A stretch of DNA of 64,000 bases, taken from the NCBI GenBank assembly GCA_004194705.1, contig SADC01000123.1, positions 62,001 through 126,000 on the forward strand, read 5' to 3'. Numbering within the stretch: position 1 is the stretch's first letter; each line of letters starts with the position of its first letter. Below, piece by piece: positions 57,006 through 64,000 of this stretch. Under the pieces are notes generated by a model. The model saw only the letters and a program-made list of their open reading frames with translations, did not search any database and had not been told where the DNA came from. Source of the stretch: Ditylenchus dipsaci (taxonomy: Eukaryota > Nematoda > Chromadorea > Rhabditida > Anguinidae). A program made the translations under genes and the position numbers.

Positions 57006-57227
57006 CACGTAATTTCCTTGTTTTGATGATTAACTTGGCTATCAATTTCTCGTATCCAAAACTAAAATAGGCTGTATTGTTTTTCGGCAATATTTTTTTC
57101 AAAAAGCGCCAGTTTCGAAAATGTCCGTTTTCGTCATTCGCCGCTTTTGGCATTTGTCGTTTTCAGGAGCTTTTTTTAAAATATTCCGTCTTCGACAATA
57201 TGAGTTTCGAAATTTGAGTTTTTTAGA
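57006..57227. other. Short spacer
   Basis: Nothing recognised between the TTA-flanked nest and the next hAT. Confidence 0.3.
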
Positions 57228-58085
57228 GAAATGAGTAGGGTTGTCGAATCGAGCGCTCGATTTCGAACTTTTCGCTCGAAAGTTCGAAAAATTTCGAATT
57301 TCGAGCTGAAATTTCGAATTTCGAGCGCTCGAAAAAAATTTCGAATTATGCTTTCGAATTTCGAGCGCTCGAAAAAAATTCGAATTATGCTTTCGAATTT
57401 CGAGCGCTCGAAAAAAAATTTCGAATTATGCTTTCGAATTTCGAGCGCTTATTTTCGAGTTATAGTTTGGAACTTGCAGCACACAAAAAAGAATGTAATG
57501 GTGAATTTTTCTTGTTTTAGAAAAATGCCAAGCGAAGTTTGGAAATCATTTAAGAAAGTCGGTGGAAAGACTATTTTCACTTGTGGGGAAGAGCTTAGAC
57601 TGCCAAAGAGTAGATTAACAACTCATCTTTCGGGTCACCTGAAATCGGCAAGGCCCAAGGAAAAGTTAGCAAACAAAAAATTGGGACCTTCTGAGGCAAA
57701 AAAAAGCCAGAGCGGTCCTTTTTGCGATCTCAGAGTCTCCGATCTGCGCCGTTTGATCAAGCACAACTATGGACAAAGAATGGTAGTTTCTTCGGCCGCT
57801 TATTCGTTTGGTGTGGTAAAGCGGTCGTGTGTGGTCGATTAAACATGGTTTCGATTAATTTATTTCTAAAAAATCCATTAATGAGGCGGCGAAGCCGCTG
57901 AAAATTTTCGATTTCGAATCGAGCGCTCGAAAATTTCGAATTTCGAATGTCGAATCGAGCGCTCGACTCGAAAATTTCGAATTTCGAATATCGAATCGAG
58001 CGCTCGACTCGAAAATTTCGAATTTCGAATATCGAATCGAGCGCTCGACTCGAAAATTTCGAGCGCTCGACAACCTAGAAATGAG
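57228..58085 (+). mobile_element. hAT element with TTCGAGCGCTCGAA arms
   Basis: Element 57236-58077 begins TAGGGTTGTCGAATCGAGCG and ends CGAGCGCTCGACAACCTA, with perfect 8-bp duplication GAAATGAG. The left arm has four tandem units of about 45 bp (TTCGAATTTCGAGCGCTCGA plus A-run). The right arm has four units of TTCGAATNTCGAATCGAGCG. The unit is itself palindromic (TCGAGCGCTCGA). Between the arms lies a BED-finger exon. Confidence 0.85.
57521..57842 (+). pseudogene. BED-finger exon of a hAT transposase
   Basis: After the acceptor CTTGTTTTAG the frame reads MPSEVWKSFKKVGGK (about 57525), then TCGEELRLPKSRLTTHLSGH. VWK-F and SRLTTHLSGHL are typical of BED fingers in hAT transposases. Only one of the expected two cysteines is visible, so zinc binding is doubtful. 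Downstream (to the stop at 57840-57842) there is no catalytic motif, and the right arm follows directly, so the rest of the transposase has been deleted. Confidence 0.65.
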
Positions 58086-58539
58086 TTTAAAAATTGAGCC
58101 TTTTGAGAAAATGAGTTCGGAAAATTTCTTTTTTGAACATTCTTTCTTGGAAAACCTTGTTAAAGGTCAAATTTATCCTCGTTCTTCGTCATGTATATGA
58201 CCATAGAAATCGTCGAAGACTCCAATTTTTTCACCTATCCTCTCTTCAGGTCTACATAACCACCCTACTGGTGCTTAAACCCACCCTACTATTATACCCG
58301 CCCACCATGCAGGCCTACTACCTACCCTTTTGGAATGGATTTACTGGCATCTATTTACCCACGAGTACCCACCTGGGTAGTTGGTGTTACAGTTGGTGAA
58401 TTCTTGTTGGTCCTATCGAATCGTGTTTCATATGCAAGTATGATAGCTAGATTTGTTTTAAATTTTTTGAAGATTTTTCGAGCTATCCAGTCGGATATTC
58501 ACCTGATTCTAAAATTCTAAAAAAAATTTTCACTTTTTA
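58086..58539. other. Spacer with CCACCCTACT repeats
   Basis: 58255-58390 has CACCCTACTGGTG, CCCACCCTACTA and CCCACCTGGG words related to the 59500-59973 unit. No gene. Confidence 0.3.
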
Positions 58540-58990
58540 CATGTTAAAAAACTTGTTTTCTGGACTAATTCGAGCATGCTGAAGATGGTTTGACAGTGGT
58601 AAAATGCCGTTTTCTCGAGTATTTTTTTAGTTTTAGGCAATAATTGATTTCACCAGAATCAATTATTGCCCGATACAGTCGACTCTCCCAATAACGAACC
58701 CCCTGGGGACCGGCTCTAGGTGTTCGTTATTGAGAGAGTTCGTTATTGAGAAGGTCCGTTAAAAGTATTTTATCGAAAATCCAACCAAACCAAAAAAAGT
58801 GTTCGTTATTGAGAGAGTTCGTTATTCAGGGGGTTCGTTATTAGAAGAGTCGACTGTACTCTAAAAATACCCGAGAAAACGGTATTTTGCCACTATCAAA
58901 CCGTCTTCAGAATGTCCGAGTCAGTCTGAAAAACAGTTTCGGAACATGAAAAACATAAAAAAATTGATCCAAGTGGACGACCACTTGGTT
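58540..58990. repeat. GACCACTTGG-family palindrome, interrupted
   Basis: GGTTTGACAGTGGTAAAATG and CGTTTTCTCGAGTATTTTT pair with AAAAATACCCGAGAAAACGG and CACTATCAAACCGTC. The hairpin tip is interrupted by the MITE at 58676-58856. CCAAGTGGACGACCACTTGG follows at about 58969. Confidence 0.6.
58674..58858. mobile_element. TA-flanked MITE, CAGTCGACTC ends
   Basis: Element 58676-58856 begins CAGTCGACTCTCCCAATAAC and ends TTCGTTATTAGAAGAGTCGACTG, flanked by TA. GTTCGTTATTGAGAGAGTTC recurs four times inside in direct and inverted form. The terminus resembles pogo/Tigger-type elements. Confidence 0.75.
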
Positions 58991-59189
58991 CTGTTATACC
59001 CAGGTGGTCGTACCAGGTTGGGGAACTCAGGTAGAAAGCCCACTTGGTGTCATCAGATTCACCCTGAGTGGTTCAGATACACATCCATATTTTTTTCAAA
59101 ATCTAATCCGGTTCTCCCGGGTAATCCTGTACCAACATAATCCAAGTGGTCGTTCACTTTGATCAATAATTTTTTTATGGTTTTCATGT

Positions 59190-59345
59190 TCCAAAGCCTG
59201 TTTTCTGGACTGACTCGGACATGCTGAAAACGGTTTGATAATAGTAAAATGCCGTTTTCTCAGGTATTTTTTGAGTTTGAAGTTTTGGAACATGTAAAAC
59301 CTAAAAGTTTTTTTTGCTCCAAATGGACGACCACTTGGTTTAGTT
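59190..59345. repeat. GACCACTTGG-family partial copy
   Basis: GTTTTCTGGACTGACTCGG, CATGCTGAAAACGGTTTGA and ATGGACGACCACTTGG are in the family order, but only one palindrome arm is present. Confidence 0.55.
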
Positions 59346-59499
59346 GGTTCAGACTTGAATTAAAATTCCCGCAAAATTTTTCAAAATGCTTAAATTTGAA
59401 AATTGTGGATCAATTCGGTGTGGATAACTTCGGCGTTGATCGATTTGTGTGTGGATCAATTCGGTATGGATCAATTAGGTGCTGCCCTTAATTTATCAG
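59346..59499. repeat. Short GTGTGGATCAATTCGG repeats
   Basis: GTGGATCAATTCGGTGTGGA recurs with changes at 59405, 59452 and 59468. Confidence 0.4.
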
Positions 59500-59973
59500 A
59501 CCGACCAAGTGGATATCTACCTACCCAGGGTACCCACCAGGGTTTTCTGATTCGGGTGGAGGAAATATCAATTTCAGTCCTAATTAACCCGATTCCCCAC
59601 ACGATTTAAAAAAAACGTCATAATAAGTGGTTTGTTTTTGATGTTGACCAAATTTTTATTTTTCATGCCAGCCAGGTAGATATCCACTGGCCAGGTGGTA
59701 CCTACCCCAGGTTTTGGGGTTTGGGTGGGTGAAAATGAAGTTTTGGTCATGTCAAACACGATTCGGCACGCACTTTTGAGTATGAGAGGATGGTTTGTTT
59801 TTGAATTTTAAAAAATTTTATTTTTTCAGGCCAGCCAGGTGGATATCCACCTGACCATAGGGTACCCAAACAGGTTTCAAGGTTTAATTGAGTAAAATCG
59901 AAATTTCGGTCTTATTAAACCTGGTTCATCACACGATTTTTAATCAGAAAAATGCTTTGTTTTGATTTTCAGC
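59500..59973. repeat. About 2.7 tandem copies of a 165-170-bp unit
   Basis: GTGGATATCTACCTACCCAG (59511), GTAGATATCCACTGGCCAGG (59675) and GTGGATATCCACCTGACC (59839) begin successive copies. Each continues with GGTACCC, CAGG-TTT, GGGTG or AGTAAAAT, CACGATT and GTTTGTTTTTGA. Isolated relatives lie at 27895-28030. Confidence 0.65.
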
Positions 59974-60342
59974 ATGACATCGGCTGTACGAAATTTGGTA
60001 ACAAAACATTTTGGTAACAGCGAAATTTGGTAACAGCGAAATTTGGTAACAAAATTTTTGGTAACAGCAAAATTTGATAACAGCGAAATTTGGTAACAGC
60101 GAAATTTGTTAACAAATTTTTTGAAGAAATTAAAATTAAAAAATTAATAAGAAAATTTTTTTGGTAACGGTGAATTTTAACAACACTTCTTTCTTTCTAT
60201 CTACGTTACCAAAATGTTGGTTACCAAATTTCGCTGTTACCAACTTTCGCTGTTACCAAAATGTTTGTTACCAAATTTCGCTGTTACAAATTTCGCTGTT
60301 ACCAAAATGTTTTGTTACCAAATTTCGTACAGCCATGACATC
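59974..60342. mobile_element. hAT-like MITE with TTTGGTAACA arms
   Basis: Element 59982-60334 begins GGCTGTACGAAATTTGGTAA and ends with its inverse, with perfect 8-bp duplication ATGACATC. The arms repeat GCGAAATTTGGTAACA. It shares the terminal GGCTGTAC with the element at 48615-49814 although the arm units differ. Confidence 0.8.
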
Positions 60343-60535
60343 TAATAAGGATATCCTAAAAAGAGACTGCAGACAGAAGTCCCGATATTAGCTAATTTCC
60401 AAACAAATTTTTCGATAAAGAAAAATTTCCAACTTATTTTTTTGAGGACAGAAAAAATTTTAAAAAAATATTAGCGAAAACCGAAAATTTCCAAAAAAAT
60501 TTGTCCCAAAACGGTAAAAGATCAAATTTATATCG

Positions 60536-61685
60536 GCTGTAACCAGTGTTTCCAAAAAGCAGAAGCGGAAATCAGAAACAGAAATCTGATGGCAGAAAGC
60601 AGAAGCATTACAGAAGCAGAAGCATAATGATTCTGCTTTTGAACTTTTCTGCTTCTGCCTCTGCTTCTGCTTTTCAAAACGTTATGTTTCTGCTTCTGCT
60701 TCTGCTTTTCAAACTTTATGCTTCTGCTTTCTGCTTCTGCTTTTCAAACTTTCTGTTTCTGCTTCTGCTTCTGCCTTTCAAACTTTATGCTTCTGCTTTC
60801 TGCTTCTGCTTTTGAAACTTTCTGCTTCTGCATTCAGTTTCTACCTATTTTCTGTTCTGACTTATTTATTCGTTCTTCAAGCCTTTGATCGTACTCTGAC
60901 TTTTACATATTATATTTAAAATTAGATTTAGATACCGAGAAAAGTGCTGCTGAATATGCCGAGAAGACTGCTGACTCGAGTGGTTTTCTGCTGATTATTG
61001 AATCAACGCCTGACAGTCCGACTAAGAAGGTAACTACTCTCACTTTTCAATGCAGCCTTTAACTTTTCCGACTATTCAGGTGGAAAACTCTGGCAAGTGG
61101 GATAAGCGGGTTCGTCAGAGCGTTATCAAGCAGAGAGTCCCTGATGCTGCGCCTGTCAAGAAGACGCCAGCCAAGAAAGCAGCTGCTCCCAAGTCAAATG
61201 TCAATTCGGATCGGAAGTTACGCTCTATCAAGTCTCCTGCTCCCATCAGCTCCAGTTTTTTTGCTGGGCTGCGTCGATTTGGTGCAAGTCTTTAAAGCTT
61301 CCATCTGGAGGAGATGATTAGAAGTGGCGAAGCGGTCAGTTCTCCTCCAAAACGCACTTCGGGCAAGATTTTCGAGTCTCTTCCGGCCAAGCATCAGTGT
61401 CTGGACGCTAAGAATATGGCCGAGGAAGTGGTCAATGCACCTGTCGATGATGAACAGAAAGCAGAAACAGAAAGCAGAAGCAGAAAGTTTCAAAAGCAGA
61501 AACAGAAGCAGAAACAGAAAGTTTGAAAAGCAGAAGCAGAAAGCAGAAGCATAAAGTTTCAAAAGCAGAAGCAGAAGCAGAAACAGAATGTTTGAAAGGC
61601 AGAAACAGAAATCAGAAACAGAATTTCTGCTTCTGCTTCTGATTGTGGCGATCCGCTTCTGCTTTTTGGAAACACAGCCTGTAAC
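60536..61685 (+). mobile_element. hAT element with GCAGAAGC arms
   Basis: Element 60544-61677 begins CAGTGTTTCCAAAAAGCAGA and ends CTGCTTTTTGGAAACACAG. The flanks GCTGTAAC and CCTGTAAC agree at 7 of 8. The arms are dense (GCAGAA)n/(TTCTGC)n fields with CTTTCAAA or TTTGAAAG spacers. The interior holds an unidentified spliced frame. Confidence 0.8.
60926..61502 (+). pseudogene. Unidentified spliced frame inside GCAGAAGC hAT
   Basis: Exon 60926-61029 (LDTEKSAAEYAEKTADSSGF...IESTPDSPTKK) joins exon 61080 onward across a 50-bp intron (GTAACT...TATTCAG), phase 0. Exon 2 reads VENSGKWDKRVRQSVIKQRV, then KKTPAKKAAAPKSN, a basic Ala/Lys/Pro stretch. A TAA at 61293-61295 interrupts it, but the same frame continues SFHLEEMIRSGEAVSSPPKR and LPAKHQCLDAKNMAEEVVNA until it runs into the GCAGAA arm. 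No family recognised. It could be transposon-borne or a captured host gene fragment. Confidence 0.45.
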
Positions 61686-61698
61686 TAAAAACACACAC

Positions 61699-61845
61699 CA
61701 AAATACTGATTTCCCGCAGTAAATTTATTATTTCCCGCAGTAAATTTGAATTTCAAACAAAATACTGATTTCCTGCAGTAAATTACTGATTCCCCGCAGT
61801 AAATTTTGTATTTCCTGCAGTAAATTTTGCGGGAATTTGAATTTT
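61699..61845. repeat. Tandem TTTCCCGCAGTAAATT units
   Basis: Five copies of a 22-26-bp unit with TTTCC(C/T)GCAGTAAATT, directly before the next transposon. Confidence 0.7.
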
Positions 61846-62339
61846 CAGGTCAGGACCCGTAGCAAATATCGATTTAGCAATTGGAATTTAGAGTTTAGCA
61901 TGCTAAAGTCTAAACTCTAAATTGGCGGAAAATTAGTGGTAGCAAATATCGCTGTCTAAATTCCACTTTAAAAGTAGTGTCTAAATATTTAGAGTTTTGG
62001 TAGCAAATATAATTAGACTCTAAAAAGTAGACTCTACTTTTTTTAGACCTCTACTTTTCGCAGCAAATATCGAGTCTAAATTCCACTTTTGGTAGCAAAT
62101 ATACGCACTAAATTCTAAATTTTTACAGTAAAAAAGTGGGGCGGTAGGGGGCTGTCTAAATTTATTTAGACTCAACTTCTTGGCTGTTTTCGGTCTATTT
62201 TTTTACCTTGTTGACCTACTTTTTGATATTTATGTTCCTATACCAACTTTCATCGCTCTTTCTTACTGTCATATTTGTTTTCCCGTTGCTCGCGTATTTT
62301 TTCGACGAAAAAACGATTTATAAAATAACCATTTATGAG

Positions 62340-63380
62340 CCAGCGATCAATTTCCAACTGTGTGAAGCGTTTTTGTGCGACTCTGGCTTTGAAGGCAAAC
62401 TAATACATCTATATGCCCGCAACTCAAGCGGTTTATTCTTTTGTCCTACTCTTATGGCATTGTCAACTTTATTTTACAGGGGATTGCCAAGGAGCAGCGG
62501 ATGTTCTACGGAATTGCTGGATTTCCGTACGTGGTGGGGCTTATGTATTTGTTTCGTCGCGTAATTTGTATGTATTGTATGTATTTTTTTTTTTATATTT
62601 TTTTATGTATTTTTGTAAAACAAAAATTGTATGTATTTGTTTTCGTCGCGCACTTGTTGCGTAAACAATAAATAAAATAAAATAAATTATCGATGGAACG
62701 CACATCCACATCCAAGCACCGTATCAGGAGGTTGAGAGGGACTACGTTAACAGAAAGAATAGGCATTTAATCAATGTTCAGGTGCTTTTCGATTTATTCT
62801 TTGACCTTCAACCCATACTCCTGGTCCCTTTTAGGTGGTCGTCAACTCAGAGGGACAGTTCACAAACGTGGTCGCGAAGCATCCTGGTTGCGCACATGAT
62901 TCTCATATTGTTCGCTCGAGCCTTCTGTGGGATGCTTCCAGAATAATGAAATCGGTGGTTCGCTCTTGGGTGATTCAGGCTACCCGTGTAAGAAATGGCT
63001 CATGACTCCTTTCTTCAGACCGTCAACTGCAAGTGAGATGAGGTCGATAATATTAAATGTTTACAAATTCATCACGTTAATGATCATCTTTCAGATATAA
63101 CAAGGCGCACAAGAGAACTAGGGTCTGTGTGGCGCAGAGGATTGGGCAGTGAAAGCGTCGTTTCGCGATTCTTCACAGTGAAGTTCGTCTCAGTCTAGAG
63201 CACTTGGCTGATGTGGTCCTCTCAACATGCGTGTTGCACAACCTGGCCGTGGAGCTGCGTATGCCTGAGCCTGAAGAGGAGGAGGAATACGAAGATGAGC
63301 AGCCGGATCCGGAACTCTACCAAGGACGTCAAATTACTGGGGTTCAAGAGAGAAATCGAATTGTGCGTGAATATTTTTGA
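62340..63380 (+). pseudogene. Decayed Harbinger/HARBI1-like transposase
   Basis: Pieces appear in family order: SQRSISNCVKRFCATLALKA (from about 62337, then TAA at 62401), GIAKEQRMFYGIAGFPYVVG (62480 on), IDGTHIHIQAP and NRKNRHLINVQ (62688-62781), VVVNSEGQFTNVVAKHPGCA and HDSHI (62835 on), LLGDSGYPCKKWLMTPF, then RTRVCVAQRIGQ and RRFAILHSEVRLSLEHLADV. The two Asp positions (IDG, GDSGY) survive. At the position of the third acidic residue the sequence has Ala (GCG, one change from GAG). Further damage: a stop where Trp is expected (about 63153), a one-base frame change near 62950 and a 142-bp insertion at 62545-62686. The C terminus is Glu-rich and ends at 63380. Not functional. Confidence 0.8.
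62541..62690 (+). mobile_element. A-rich-tailed insertion in transposase exon
   Basis: Sequence 62545-62686 splits the codons for Gly-Leu-Ile-Asp-Gly and is bounded by TTAT on both sides (62541-62544, 62687-62690). It contains two GTATTTGTTT(T)CGTCGCG units and ends in an (AAATA)n tail, consistent with a short retroposed sequence. The tail and TTAT sites could also be coincidental low complexity. Confidence 0.5.
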
Positions 63381-63789
63381 TGTAGTTAGATTGAATAAAA
63401 CGAGGCCAGATGAAGAGTGGAATGGTGATTGAAAGGCAGGAATTGTTTCGACGTTTAGACTAGATATTTATAGAAGAGATGTTTTTGGTAAACATGAACT
63501 TGTTGATTGGTGATTTAAAATAACAAAGAGGAAGAAACATTAGATCGCGATATTTGCTACGACTAAATATTTAGAGTTTAGCATCCCACTTCCTAAAGGC
63601 TAAAGTCTAATTCGATATTTGCTCCGAGTAAATATTTAGAGTTTGGCCAGCTAAATTCTACTTCTTTATTGCTACCGAGAAAGTAGCGTCTAAATATTTA
63701 GAGTTTAGATTTCTATATTTGCTACCGATTTGCCACTTTTATTTAGTGACTAAATATTTAGACACTAAATCGATATTTGCTACGGGTCC

Positions 63790-64000
63790 AGAAAATACAT
63801 TCAACTGGTCAGAATCCCACCCAGAGTGGCCAGAAGCACCTGAAAGTTGGTTTTTTGGGGGTTTACTAAAGGGGGAGTAAACTTTCTGCGAAAAATCGAC
63901 TGAGCGGATCAAATTTCGGGTCCGATGGGCTCAATTGCTCAGGATTCCACGCTTAACCATTCTCAACTATCTTAAACCAACCTAAGCACTGATTTAGGGT
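63790..64000. other. Right edge, no feature
   Basis: CCACCCAGAGTGGCC and similar words are weakly repetitive. Nothing further can be supported. Confidence 0.3.

Larger units (their letters stand above)
61853..63789 (+). mobile_element. Harbinger-type transposon with TAGCAAATATCG arms
   Basis: Begins GGACCCGTAGCAAATATCGA and ends with its inverse. Arms (61853-62130, 63545-63789) repeat GTAGCAAATATCG and TCTAAATATTTAGAGTTTAG in both orientations. I see no clear target duplication. Inside is a decayed DDE transposase. No accessory MADF gene is visible in this copy. Confidence 0.75.

Noticed and set aside
60546..61694. Phe/Leu/Ser-rich frames as membrane proteins
   Set aside because: They are translations of the (TTCTGC)n arms of a hAT element.

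Overview
This is an AT-rich piece of an animal (invertebrate) genome, most likely a nematode. The best evidence is one host gene on the minus strand at 28.4-32.3 kb. It encodes a GATA-type zinc-finger factor whose finger and following basic tail look like the nematode EGL-18/ELT-6 class. Its short introns of about 50 bp ending in TTTTCAG-like acceptors, and a start codon directly behind an acceptor (a possible spliced-leader site), fit the same assignment. The organism call is inference, not proof. No bacterial operon, rRNA, intact tRNA or CRISPR is visible.

Almost everything else is transposable-element debris, mostly DNA transposons and their short deletion derivatives, often nested. Layout: 0-8.9 kb, mariner-like and other palindromic MITEs in unannotatable AT-rich DNA. 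9-10.3 kb, a TTAA-flanked palindromic element followed by a SINE-like copy. 10.5-13.3 kb, a hAT element with TAGGCCTA-repeat arms and an exact 8-bp target duplication. 13.6-15.6 kb, stacked palindromes and a GCGCCGGCGC-armed hAT. 16.6-17.4 kb, two MITEs only 46 bp apart. 18-19.6 kb, a larger GCGCC-armed hAT relic that still encodes a hAT dimerisation domain. 20.3-24.9 kb, hAT, mariner, TTA-flanked and TTAA-flanked MITEs. 25-28 kb, nearly featureless. 28.4-32.3 kb, the GATA gene, with a near-perfect palindrome in its first intron. 32.3-38.6 kb, upstream DNA with a few MITEs. 38.6-39.6 kb, tandem repeats. 42.7-45.8 kb, a GGTACCCG-armed hAT, a deleted mariner and an unidentified split gene fragment. 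46-48 kb, a coding-looking minisatellite and a CAGGG-type hAT. 48.6-57.0 kb, a four-level nest containing a near-complete two-gene Harbinger transposon. 57.2-64 kb, a TTCGAA-armed hAT, GTAAC- and GCAGAAGC-armed hATs, and a second, decayed Harbinger.

The recurring theme, and my candidate for something undescribed, is that unrelated cut-and-paste families here carry long inverted arms built from family-specific short palindromic or tandem motifs: TAGGCCTA, GCGCCGGCGC, TCGAGCGCTCGA, GGGTACCCGACC, GCAGAAGC, GGTAACA, GTTGTCGTCG, GTGTCAGTGCCA, GCGGATGC and TAGCAAATATCG. Exact or near-exact target duplications prove the termini of most of them: 8 bp for hAT-type, TTA or TAA for Harbinger-type. A second theme is a roughly 180-bp cassette with a very stable GC hairpin and consensus splice-donor motifs that recurs in four palindromic elements with different outer arms.
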